From the NCBI RefSeq assembly GCF_015689335.1, contig NZ_CP065053.1, positions 5,580,001 to 5,644,000 of the forward strand: 64,000 nucleotides of DNA, given 5' to 3'. Under the pieces are notes generated by a model. That model was not told the DNA's origin and did no database searches. It worked only from the letters and a program-made list of their open reading frames with translations. The translations under genes were made by a program, and so were the position numbers. Source of the DNA: Massilia antarctica (lineage in GTDB: Bacteria; Pseudomonadota; Gammaproteobacteria; Burkholderiales; Burkholderiaceae_D). Positions 37,706-47,200 of this stretch are shown here, one piece after another (positions within the stretch are counted from its first letter, which is position 1; every line of letters begins with the position of its first letter).

Positions 37706-37828
37706 CCAGTGAAGGAGGTCGGGTGTTGTTGGCCGGCCAGAATTCCCATGCGCGACTGGTAAATGAATGGAAGCCAGTTTCCCGAATTATCCAATAGAAC
37801 GTCGACCAGCAGCGGCGCGAAAATAGAT

Positions 37829-37844
37829 GTAAAGCTTGCTTGAC
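37829..37844 (+). promoter_or_regulatory. Operator copy 1 (imperfect), over the -35 box
   Basis: GTAAAG-cttg-CTTGAC; one base off the second copy's right half. It overlaps the -35 element of the promoter at 37840-37868. Confidence 0.6.
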
Positions 37845-37868
37845 ATGTCGATCGTTCATCCCTACTAT
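37840..37868 (+). promoter_or_regulatory. Strong sigma-70 promoter of the HTH trio
   Basis: TTGACA (37840-37845), 17-base spacer, TACTAT (37863-37868); start codon at 37902. Confidence 0.8.
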
Positions 37869-37884
37869 GTAAAGCATACTTTAC
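37869..37884 (+). promoter_or_regulatory. Operator copy 2 (perfect inverted repeat)
   Basis: GTAAAG-cata-CTTTAC immediately downstream of the -10 box and exactly 40 bases from copy 1, about four helical turns, so both lie on one face. Occupancy would block the promoter. Confidence 0.7.
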
Positions 37885-37901
37885 TAACGAGGAGACTGGA
37901 C

Positions 37902-38288
37902 ATGCATGAAAAAATCATCGGCCGGCGCTATCTGCGCGAACTGTTCGGCGCTATCGGCATCTATGCGCTCATCCTGACGGCGGCCATCGTGTCTGGACGC
38001 GCGCTCCCGGAAGGCCCGGTGCGCACCCTGGTGCTGGCCAGTCCGGTGATCGGCATCGCCCTGGCCGCCTGGGCGATCGTGCGCCACATGCGCCGGGTGG
38101 ACGAATTCATCCGCCAGAGCACCTTGGAAAACCTGGCCATCGCCGCCGCGCTCACGGCCGGCCTGACCCTGACCTACGGCTTTCTGGAAACAGCCGGCTT
38201 TCCGCGCTTGTCGATGTTCACCATCTGGCCCTTGATGGGCGCAAGCTGGCTGGTGACCGGCCTGGTGCGCGGATACAGCTTCAAATGA
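37902..38288 (+). CDS. Four-helix membrane protein paired with an HTH repressor
   Basis: 128 residues; start at MHEKIIGRRYLREL (37902) with GGAG about 8 bases upstream. Four hydrophobic helices (IGIYALILTAAIVSG, TLVLASPVIGIALAAWAIV, LAIAAALTAGLTLTYGFL, FTIWPLMGASWLVTGLV). No known family assigned. It overlaps the next gene by ATGA. In many bacteria small membrane proteins are coupled to a tiny Xre regulator, as here, possibly as sensor or ligand, but the mechanism is not established. Confidence 0.7.
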   Translation: MHEKIIGRRYLRELFGAIGIYALILTAAIVSGRALPEGPVRTLVLASPVIGIALAAWAIVRHMRRVDEFIRQSTLENLAIAAALTAGLTLTYGFLETAGFPRLSMFTIWPLMGASWLVTGLVRGYSFK

Positions 38289-38488
38289 ACAACACGATTC
38301 GCGAGCTGCGCGCGCAGCATGGGTGGAGCCAGGCGCATCTGGCCGACTTGCTCAAAGTATCGCGCCAGACCGTCAACGCCATCGAAACCGGGCGCTACGA
38401 CCCGAGCCTGCCGCTGGCGTTTTCCATTGCCCGGCTGTTCGCCCGGCCGCTTGAAACCATTTTCCATCCCGACCAGGAGATTGCATGA
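38285..38488 (+). CDS. Small Xre-family HTH regulator
   Basis: 67 residues, essentially only the helix-turn-helix (RELRAQHGWSQAHLADLLKV then SRQTVNAIETGRYDPSLPLA), followed by a short C-terminal helix. Stand-alone proteins of this size (YozG-like) usually act as dimeric autorepressors; the paired GTAAAG-N4-CTTTAC sites at the promoter are its likely targets. ATGA overlaps on both sides put it in the middle of a three-gene unit. Confidence 0.88.
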   Translation: MNNTIRELRAQHGWSQAHLADLLKVSRQTVNAIETGRYDPSLPLAFSIARLFARPLETIFHPDQEIA

Positions 38489-39411
38489 TTGCCCGCCTTG
38501 TTTTAGCAATGATGGTGGCGGCCGCCGCGCCCGCCTTTGCCGCCGACCCGGCGCCGCCGCCCAACCGTTTCGCCGCCACCCTCGTTCCCGCCGAACGCTT
38601 CGAGGTCGGCACCATGCTGGTCGAACGGCACGGCCAGCGCGGCCGCCCGCTGATCCTCATTCCGGGCCTGGCCAGCGGTTCCTGGGTGTGGCAGGGCACG
38701 GCGCGCCAGCTGATGGGCGATTACACGGTGTACATTGTCACCCTGCCCGGTTTCGACGGCCGCGCGCCGGCGCCGGGCAAGCAGATGGAAGCGGCCCAGC
38801 GCGCGCTGGCCCAGCTGATCGATACGCGCAAGCTGGTCAAACCGGTGCTGGTCGGACACAGCCTGGGCGGGGTGCTGGCGCTGTCCCTGGCGGCGCAAAT
38901 GCCCGAGCGCATCGCCGGCGTGGTCAGCATCGATGGCTTGCCGGTGTTTCCGGGAGCCGAGGACCTGACCGCGCGCCAGCGCGAACAGATGGCGCAGTCG
39001 CTGGCGCGCCGCATGGCGCCGGCCGACCAGCGCGCCTTCGCCGCCCAGCAGCAGGATTACATGCGCGGCACCGGCGTGCTGGATATGGCGCGCGCCGACG
39101 AACTGGCCAAGCTCAGCGCGCGCAGCGATCCCGGCGCGATGCTGCACTACATGGCCGAGACCTTCGCCATGGACTTGCGCCCGCAGTTACCCAAAATCAC
39201 CGCGCCGGTACTGCTGATCGCGCCGTATTTCGAGCCCGACGCCGTCCAGCACGAGCTCACCGAGGAAACCAAAAAGACCTATTACGCCTCGCTGATCGAG
39301 GCCGCGCCCAGGGCGCAGGTGGTGATGGTGTCGCCCGCGCGCCACTTCGCCATGTTCGACCAGCCGGAACGGGTCAACGAAGCGATCCGTACTTTCCTAA
39401 AGGCACTGTAA
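38485..39411 (+). CDS. Secreted alpha/beta hydrolase
   Basis: 308 residues with a Sec signal peptide cleaved near AFA-A (about 20). The alpha/beta-hydrolase features are the oxyanion region LIPGLASGSWVW, nucleophile elbow GHSLGG (Ser ~126), an acidic residue near APYFEPDA and the catalytic His in SPARHFAMFDQ near the end. Substrate unknown; lipase/esterase or peptidase activity in the periplasm is plausible. Translationally coupled to the Xre regulator, so its expression follows that control. Confidence 0.85.
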   Translation: MIARLVLAMMVAAAAPAFAADPAPPPNRFAATLVPAERFEVGTMLVERHGQRGRPLILIPGLASGSWVWQGTARQLMGDYTVYIVTLPGFDGRAPAPGKQMEAAQRALAQLIDTRKLVKPVLVGHSLGGVLALSLAAQMPERIAGVVSIDGLPVFPGAEDLTARQREQMAQSLARRMAPADQRAFAAQQQDYMRGTGVLDMARADELAKLSARSDPGAMLHYMAETFAMDLRPQLPKITAPVLLIAPYFEPDAVQHELTEETKKTYYASLIEAAPRAQVVMVSPARHFAMFDQPERVNEAIRTFLKAL

Positions 39412-39674
39412 AGCGCCACTGGTTGCGGCGGCACCACACGCCGCCCCCCTCCGCTCTGCTAGCTTGACCTTCCCGCATGCCCGCGCAGTCGGGAGGCCGC
39501 GCGGTTTGCGCGCAACGCGGCAGGCGGCGCAATCAATGGCGCTTGCGCCGGCGCATGGCGAATGCTAACTTGGTTTGGGCCGAAGCCCTGAAAAACAGGC
39601 GCGGCGATGTCAACCGGGTTCCGTCGCCGTGTTGCGGCGGAGCATACAGACCGCCTTCGCCAGGAGCATCAGCC

Positions 39675-42600
39675 ATGCCATCCAGGATTGCGCCCACCCC
39701 ACTTCCATTCGGCCTCTCCGAGTCCGGCTTGCCGGCTCCCGACAGCGCACAGTTCACACAAGATAGCGGGAATGCCTCGGCCGAGCTGCTGCTCCAGCTC
39801 GCTTCCGGAGACTGGCTCGGCGATCCCGCCACGGCCTCCAGCGATAGCGGCGCCACCTTGCGCGAACTGGCCGCCGCGCTGCGCGATGCCGGTCCCGGGG
39901 AAGCCGCGCAAGGTAGTCCGCTGCGCATCGGCGACGCCCTGGTGGCGCTGCGCCGCCTGCCCTTCCTCAGCACGCGCATCGAAGGCGCGGCGCCGGCGTG
40001 GAGCGCAGGCCTGGCGGCCGAACAGCGCATCGGGCCGCTCGCCGACCAGCTCGGCCGGCCATTCTGGCTCGACCTGTTTCGCCCGCTGCGCCAGTTGCGC
40101 TTCGTGCGCAGCCACGGCGGGCCGCCATTGCTGAGCCTACCCATCGTGCAGGCGCCGTGGGCCTTGGGCGGCGCCCAGCTGCGCGCCGGCCAGACCCTGA
40201 CACTCGGCGCGGGCAGTCTGTGGTTCGCGGCCAGCCTGTTCGCCGTGGCGCCGCCGAACGTGTATTGCGGCGTGCGCATCGCGCGCGGCAGCCTGCGATT
40301 TTCGGTCGACCTGTCGCTCGACGCCGACGAAGTGCTGTTGCCGCCGGGGGTAGCGTTCGACCTGACCGTCGACTTCGATACGGCCGCCGCCGCGCCCGCG
40401 CCCGGCAGCGTGCTCGCCGCCACGGGACGTCGTGCGCCCGACGGCCTGGCCATCGGGCTCGGACCGGGCGGCGCTACCATTGCCGTCGCGGGCGACGCCG
40501 GCCTTGGGCTGGGCGCCACCACGGTGACGCTCGCGCCAGCCGCCGGCGCCGCCCGCTACCGGCCCGACCTGAACCGCTTGGTGGTGCCGATGACGCCGGA
40601 CCGCGCCAAGGTCGCCCTCGGTACAATCGGCTCGACCTTGTTCGGCCCGTCCGGCACCGCGACCGTTACGGCGGCCGGCCTGGCGCTGCCGGCGGCGGTG
40701 CTTGACCCCGCCCACCTGGGCCAGGCCAGCGGCGCCGGTGCCCTGATGCTGGAACTGGAAGCGGGCCTCGCGGCCACCTGGCATGGCGAGCCGCGCCCGG
40801 TCGAACTCGGCCCGGTACTCATCCTGCTGGACGAAACACGCCTGGCCCTCAGCGGCCAGGCGGCCCGCGCCACCGGACGCGCGCTGCGCCCGCCGCTGGC
40901 GCCCCTGTCCGCGCCGGCAACCCTGGCCTACGCACGGATCGACAAGAGCGCGGTGCATTTCCTGGCCGGTGCCGACGGCGCCGAGTCGCTCGCCTTGACT
41001 GCCAGGGTCGACGTGCGCCTGCCCAAACCGGTGGACGTGGCCGGCAACCGGGTCGGCCTGACCCTGGCGGCGGCGCAGCTCGTCATCACCACCACCCCGG
41101 CGGGCCAGCGCAGCTTGAGCGTGCTCGGCCTGGCGCTGGCGAGCACGCAGGAACGGCCGCTCGCCTTCGCGCTCACCAATGCCGTCATGCGCGCCACCCG
41201 GCCGCGCGCCTTTTTCATGCTGGGCAACCTCGACGGCGAGCGCATCGTGGAGGGGCTGGCGCTGACCGCCTACGGCATGGGCGGCCTGCTGCCCTCGCTG
41301 CCCGATCCGTATGCCGCCAATACGCCGCTGGGCACGCGCTTCGTGGCCGCCGGCAGCCAGGGATTCCTGCTCAGTCAATTCCAGTTCGGTCCCGCCGGCG
41401 AGAAGCTCGGCTTCGTGCTGCCGCAGTCGCTCGCGGTCGCGCCAGCGCTGGCCGGGCCGGGTGTCGCCGGCATTACCGGGCCGGCCATGGCCACTGCCAC
41501 GGCGCCAGTCAATTATGGCGACCTGTTCGACTTCGAGGCGCAGAACAAGATCGTGCTGCTCGATGTGTCGTCCAACGCCAGCCGCTTCGGGGTCGCGGTG
41601 CGCCCGCCGCGCCGGGGCAAACAGGATAGTGCCGGCAGCGCGCCGCTCAAGCCGGTCACGGTGCAGGGACTGGACCTGGCGCTCGACGGGCGCATGCTGG
41701 TGCTGCTCACGCTCCCGGCCGTGCAATGGGAACCGGTGCGCAATGTGCCCGGCCCCGAGCCTTTTCCCGACGAGGTGCGCTTCGCCAACAGCGGCGTGCC
41801 GACCATCATCGACGTGCCCGGCGTCGAGCTGGTGCGCATCAATCCGCTCGCTGCCTATGACAGCATCCTCGACAATTTCGCCAAGGACCATCCGCAGCCA
41901 TCGCGCGCGCGCTTCACCTTGCCGTTCGGGATGGTGGCCGATGCCCGCCTGGAGGCCGCCTCGCCGGCCGGGCGCGGCGTGCAGGTCGGCGAAGTGCGCC
42001 CCGAGGGCGACGGCTTGCAGGGCGCGCATCAGCTGCGCATCGGCGCGGTCGACCCGGCACTGGTACCAGGCGCCACCCCGGCGCTGCCCGGATTCATTGC
42101 CCAACTCACGGTCGCCGAACCAGTCGGCGGCGGCGCGCCGGCCAGCATCCTGGGCGCCAGCGTGACGACCATCGTCAACGGCTATCTCGGCATCGGCCAA
42201 GCCACGGCGCTGGTGCCGCTCACGCGGATCGACCTGTCCGGCCATGGCGAGAGCCTGTTCAGCAACTGGGCCAACCCGGACGACCCGGAAACCGGGGTCG
42301 CCGCGGCCGAATTCCAGGTGCTCAACGGACGCGCCGCGCACGAGGTAATCCAGGTCAAGAGCATCCTGCTGCCCTATTTCGTGCCGGTGGTGCGCATCAT
42401 CACGCTCGAACGCAAGGGCAACGCCGTTTTCACGCGCGAGGATAGCGGCTGGCTGGCCGCCGGCGACGGCCGCTACCGGGCCGCGCCGGGCAGCGGCATC
42501 GTGGTCCATCCGGGTGTGGTGCGGCGCGCCACCTACGTATCGAACATCCGCGAAACCGGCAGCGCCATCCCCGCTGGCGGCATGGATTTCGTGGCCGTCT

Positions 42601-44249
42601 ATTTCGACACCGACCTGATCCTCGACGGCGCCGCCGCGCCGGTGCCGGCGCGCCGCCAGCTCGGCTATGTCAAACTGTCGATCCCGATGCTTACACCGCC
42701 CGTGTACGCCGCCCTGATCACGGCGGCCGGGACGATGGGCGGCGCGCTCGACACCAGCATCCAGATCGCGAGCGGGCGCCAGCGCATGCGCCTGCACCGG
42801 GTCGGCGTAGGCATCGCCGCCCCGGAATTCGCCATGACGGCCTGGGGCGGCCTGTCCTTTCCGGCCGGCGGCGACTGGTCGGTGCTGGAAGCGGCCAACC
42901 CGCTTGACGCCCCGGCCGCCATCGCCGCCGAGCGCGGCCTGCCGCTGATCCGGCACGGCGCGGCGGGCGCGCCCAGCGTCGCCCCCTACCGCTTCGCCGA
43001 TCCGGAAGACTTGTTCAACGAGGCCACGCCGCACCGCGACTACGGCTTGCTGCACTCGATGGGAACCCAGCGCGCCTTTTTCCGCCGCCCGCGCATCGAG
43101 GCGGCCGCGCCGCACCGGATCGTGTCGTCGCAGCGCCCCGTGGTGGCCGATCCGCTGATCCTGGCCACCTCCACCGGCGCCTTTCCGCGCCAGGCCGATG
43201 CCATTCCCTTTCCGAACGCCGCCTATGCGCTGGAAGCGCGCGCCGACGGCAGCTGGGTGCTCGATGCGCCGGCCAGCTTTCCGGCCGGCGTGGCGCGCCG
43301 CACCATCCGCAGCGCCGGCACGGTGCGCAGCGACCTCGATTATTCGGGCGCCACCGTCACCTACACGCTCGACACCGCCGAGCCCATACCGTGGCGCTTT
43401 GTGCTGGACGATGCGCTCAAGATCATGGCGCACACGGCGATGGGCGACCTGCTGTCCATGGCCGCCGACATCGACGCCGAGGCCGGCCGCGCCACCCGGT
43501 TCGCCGATCCGGCCCTGCGCATCGGCGGCCCCTTCGACATCGTCCAGGACTTGTTGACGATCCTCGAAGACCTCGGCATCCCGGCCCGGCCGGAAGTGCG
43601 CATGACCAATGAATGGAAGCTCAGCGTGGCCCTCGATGTGCCCTTCGTCGATGCCGCCGGCGAGGATTTCCAGGTCCCTCCGGGCGACCCGCTGCCGACC
43701 ATCAAATTCGCCGACACCGGGGTGAAAGTCGAAGTGGCGGTCGCGCCCAAGGCCGACGAGGCCAGCCTGACCTTGCACGGTTCGCCGATGTTCGCGATCA
43801 AATCGGTGCCCGGCCTCTACGTGGTGGCGATCATCGAGTTCGAACTGAAGCTGTCGACCGAAACCGGCACCACCTACGGCTTCCTGATCGGGGTCGGCAT
43901 CGCCTACAGCCTGGAGGCCGGGCCGTTCGAGCTGGAGGGCCTGTTCGCCATCACCTTCTTCGCCGTGTTCGGCGATACCGTGCTTGGCTACGGGGTCGGC
44001 TTCCTGGTCAAGCTCTCGGCCGAGCTGCCGCCCATCGTATCGATCGAATTGTCGCTGGAAGGAAAGCTGGCGCGGCTGGTGGCGCACAAGGGCCTGGCCG
44101 ATGAAACGGTGTTCCAGGTCGCCAAGCTGGTGTTTGCCATCGAAGTGTCCATCTTCCTGGTCTTTAATATCTCCCTCGAAGTGGAAACCAGCAAGATCGA
44201 GGTCATACGCGGCCCGCTGCTCGAGAGCGACGCCCCCGATGTCATTTGA
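39675..44249 (+). CDS. Giant protein A of unknown function
   Basis: 1524 residues; ATG at 39675 with AGGAG 8 bases upstream (the frame is open further, but the extension is Arg-rich and unlike protein). No signal peptide, no P-loop, protease or nuclease motif that I recognise. The chain is Ala/Gly/Pro/Val-rich and predicted beta-heavy. Landmarks: an N-terminal helical 120 residues, DLFDFEAQNKIVLLDVSS near 620, IDLSGHGESLFSNW near 850-865, and a C-terminal block (about 1372-1508) of alternating hydrophobic strands such as IIEFELKLSTETGTTYGFL and PPIVSIELSLEGKLARL. The opposite strand is also open over most of this length, but its translation is Arg/His/Gln/Gly-rich and senseless. Followed after 15 bases by giant protein B. 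Confidence 0.75.
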   Translation: MPSRIAPTPLPFGLSESGLPAPDSAQFTQDSGNASAELLLQLASGDWLGDPATASSDSGATLRELAAALRDAGPGEAAQGSPLRIGDALVALRRLPFLSTRIEGAAPAWSAGLAAEQRIGPLADQLGRPFWLDLFRPLRQLRFVRSHGGPPLLSLPIVQAPWALGGAQLRAGQTLTLGAGSLWFAASLFAVAPPNVYCGVRIARGSLRFSVDLSLDADEVLLPPGVAFDLTVDFDTAAAAPAPGSVLAATGRRAPDGLAIGLGPGGATIAVAGDAGLGLGATTVTLAPAAGAARYRPDLNRLVVPMTPDRAKVALGTIGSTLFGPSGTATVTAAGLALPAAVLDPAHLGQASGAGALMLELEAGLAATWHGEPRPVELGPVLILLDETRLALSGQAARATGRALRPPLAPLSAPATLAYARIDKSAVHFLAGADGAESLALTARVDVRLPKPVDVAGNRVGLTLAAAQLVITTTPAGQRSLSVLGLALASTQERPLAFALTNAVMRATRPRAFFMLGNLDGERIVEGLALTAYGMGGLLPSLPDPYAANTPLGTRFVAAGSQGFLLSQFQFGPAGEKLGFVLPQSLAVAPALAGPGVAGITGPAMATATAPVNYGDLFDFEAQNKIVLLDVSSNASRFGVAVRPPRRGKQDSAGSAPLKPVTVQGLDLALDGRMLVLLTLPAVQWEPVRNVPGPEPFPDEVRFANSGVPTIIDVPGVELVRINPLAAYDSILDNFAKDHPQPSRARFTLPFGMVADARLEAASPAGRGVQVGEVRPEGDGLQGAHQLRIGAVDPALVPGATPALPGFIAQLTVAEPVGGGAPASILGASVTTIVNGYLGIGQATALVPLTRIDLSGHGESLFSNWANPDDPETGVAAAEFQVLNGRAAHEVIQVKSILLPYFVPVVRIITLERKGNAVFTREDSGWLAAGDGRYRAAPGSGIVVHPGVVRRATYVSNIRETGSAIPAGGMDFVAVYFDTDLILDGAAAPVPARRQLGYVKLSIPMLTPPVYAALITAAGTMGGALDTSIQIASGRQRMRLHRVGVGIAAPEFAMTAWGGLSFPAGGDWSVLEAANPLDAPAAIAAERGLPLIRHGAAGAPSVAPYRFADPEDLFNEATPHRDYGLLHSMGTQRAFFRRPRIEAAAPHRIVSSQRPVVADPLILATSTGAFPRQADAIPFPNAAYALEARADGSWVLDAPASFPAGVARRTIRSAGTVRSDLDYSGATVTYTLDTAEPIPWRFVLDDALKIMAHTAMGDLLSMAADIDAEAGRATRFADPALRIGGPFDIVQDLLTILEDLGIPARPEVRMTNEWKLSVALDVPFVDAAGEDFQVPPGDPLPTIKFADTGVKVEVAVAPKADEASLTLHGSPMFAIKSVPGLYVVAIIEFELKLSTETGTTYGFLIGVGIAYSLEAGPFELEGLFAITFFAVFGDTVLGYGVGFLVKLSAELPPIVSIELSLEGKLARLVAHKGLADETVFQVAKLVFAIEVSIFLVFNISLEVETSKIEVIRGPLLESDAPDVI

Positions 44250-44264
44250 AAACAGGAGCCTGCC

Positions 44265-47200
44265 ATGCCACTGCCGATCCGCCTGATCCTGTTTCCTTTC
44301 CTGCAAAGCTATGACGGCAACGCGCTCGCGCTGCGCCTGCTGGTCGCCCCGCAGACCGACCCCACCGCCGCCCCCGCTCCCGGACTGACCCCGTTCGTCG
44401 CCACCGACTATCAATTCGAGCTGCGTTTCGTCGCCGACCCGGGCCAGCTGCCCACCAGCGGCGCGGCCGCCATCATCGTCGACCAGCTCTCGCCCGCGCC
44501 TGCGGACGCCGCGGCCATCTGCGCCGCCCTCGATGCGCAGTTCGGCATCGACGCCAGTGTCGGTCCCGTCGACGGGCGCGCCGGCGCCCCGCGCATCGTC
44601 AAGTATGCGCCGCCGGCCTACCGGCGCGCCACCGGCTACGGCGGCGAGAATCCATTCCTGCTGACCGACGACAGCTATCACTGCGCGCTCAAGGCGCCGA
44701 TTCCGGCGGGGACCTCGGTCAAGGCCGTGCCGCCGGTCATATCGTGGGGCAAAGTGCTGGCCCAGGTTCTGCGCCAGCCCCTGCTGGCCGAAGCGAGCGG
44801 CCTGGTGCGCCCGTTCACCGTGATTGCGCCCGCCGACATCGTTGCCGCCGGCGGCTGGCTGTTCGTCACGCTCAAGGCGGGCAGCCCCTGGAGCGCGCTG
44901 GCCGGCACTCCCGGCGCGCTGCGCTCCTATGCCGCGCGCATCGCCCCCCTCGGCGCGCCGCGCCCACTGTTCACCCCAGTGCTGTTCCCGGTGGCCGACG
45001 CGCCTGCGCCGGGGGTCGCCTGGGATGACCTGTTCCGCGAATCGATCGAATACGACGACGGCTTCGCCAAAGCCGTCTATGCGCGCCAGCCGCCCCAGGC
45101 CGATCCGCTGGCCGACGCCGAGGGCGAGCACCCGCCCGAGGATCGCGGCATCCAGCTCGGCTGGGACGACGAGCAGATCGTGACGTGGTTCAACCGCCAG
45201 TTCGACGTCGACGCCGACGCGCCCATGGGCGTGATGGGTTACCGGGTCGACGTGCGCGAGGCCGGCACGGTGGCGTGGGAGTCGCTGGTACGCGCGCGCA
45301 CTGCCGTCACCTTGGGCGCGAGCGACCTGGGCGATGCGGAACTCGACTGGCGGGTGGAAGTGGCGCCCAACCGGATCACGGGCGACACGGGCAACCGCAG
45401 CTGGCTGCCCAGCTACATGAGCGCATGGACCGGACCGTCGCTGATCGGGGTCGACGCCCTCGTCGCGCAACTGCGCGGCCTGCCCGCCGCCCCCGCGCCG
45501 GCGGTGCAGGGCCTGGCGCCGGCGACCGCGCTGCGCTACGGGCGCAGTTACGAATTCCGGGTGCGCTTCAACGACCTGACCGGCGGCGGCCCGGCACCAA
45601 ACGACGAGCCGCGCAACGGCGGGCCGCAGCCGGTGGCCGGCATCGACTTCCGGCGTCCGGTGCGCCCGACCGGCGTGTCCATCGACCCCGCGCTGCCGCT
45701 CGACGCCGATGCGGCCGCGCCGCCCTCGACCCTGACGGTGTCGCGGCCCTTGCTGGGCTATCCTTCCTGCCTGATGGCGGGCGGCTCGCCACCGGCCCTG
45801 CTGGCCGACATCGCCCCGGCCATGCTGGCGCGTCGCGCGCCCGGCCTGCCCGACCCCGATGTCGACCAGCTCGAAATCGTCGTCGAGGTGGGGACACCGG
45901 AACCGGGCGCCGCCAGCCGCTACCTGCCGCTGTACACCGTCACCCGCGCCTACCCGGACGGCGCGCCGTTGACGCTCGACTTTGCGTGGACCGACGTCGC
46001 CGATGCGCGCGACCTGCCCGCCGCGGCGGCCGGCCCGCTGGCCTTGCCCACCTCGCGCAATGTGCGCCTGCGTTTGACCGCGCTCGCCGCCGCAAAGGCG
46101 GATTACTACGCCAGCGAGGCAGTGCGGCGCGGCGAAACGCGGCTGGTGGCGCTGCGCGCTCCCGCCAGCGACGAACGCGGTTTGCTGGTGCAGGGCGGCG
46201 GCTCGCTGATCGAAGGCTTCTTCCTCCAGCCGGCCGAACCGATCTCGCCGGCGATGATGGCGGCGCGCCAGGCCGCCGGCCACGGCGACGAACTGGCCGA
46301 CGACCCGCTCGGGCGCCTGGCCGCCGCGCTCGACCTTGACCGCAAGGACCGGACCCTGCGCGCGCGCCCGGGCCGGCGCCTGATGATCGGCGCCGGCTCC
46401 CTGCTGCGCCAGGTGGTCGGCCCCGACGGCGCCAGCCTCACCTTCGCCACCGCCAACGACATGACGCGCCTGTGGCTGGTGGCGGTGGTGCTCGAACTGC
46501 GGCGCGACTGGAGCTGGGATGGACTGGACTGTCTGCGCATCGAACGCGACGGCGTCGAGGTCGGCCGCATCGCCGCCAGCACCAGCGCCGGCCACGAGGC
46601 GGCGGGCGACGCCGAACGGGACAGCTCGACCCTGGTTTTTTTGGATGCCATCGATCCCAAGCCGGCCGCCGGTGCGTTCCCGCGCCCGTTGACACCCAGC
46701 TACCGGATCACGCCCGTGCTGCGCATCGCGCCAAACCAGCAGGATGTGCCGCTGGAAGCGGCGATTGTGCTGCCCGTGACCACGCCGCCGGCGCAGGTAC
46801 CCAGGCTGGTGTCGGCCGGGCTGGCGCTGTCGCCCTACCGGCGCGATCCGGCCTATGCGGCCAGCGAGGAGCGCCAGACGGCGGTCTGGCTCGAATTCGA
46901 CGGCGCGCCGCTCGACCCCGAGGACCGCTACTATGCGCGGGTGCTGGCCAGCGCGCCCGACCCGGTGCTGACCAATCAGTTCGGGAATGTCGCCGCCATC
47001 GCCGACCTGCCGCTGGCGGTCGATCCGGAACCGCTGCGCCGCATCGTGCCCGGCCAGGGCGACGACCGCGCCGGCCAGGCCAGCATGCAACTGCTCGCGC
47101 CGACCTCCAGCGCGCGTCATTTCCTGCTGCCGTTGCCGCCAGGCCTGACACCGGGGTCGCTGGAACTGTTCGGCTTCTTCACCTATGAATTCCGGGTCGG

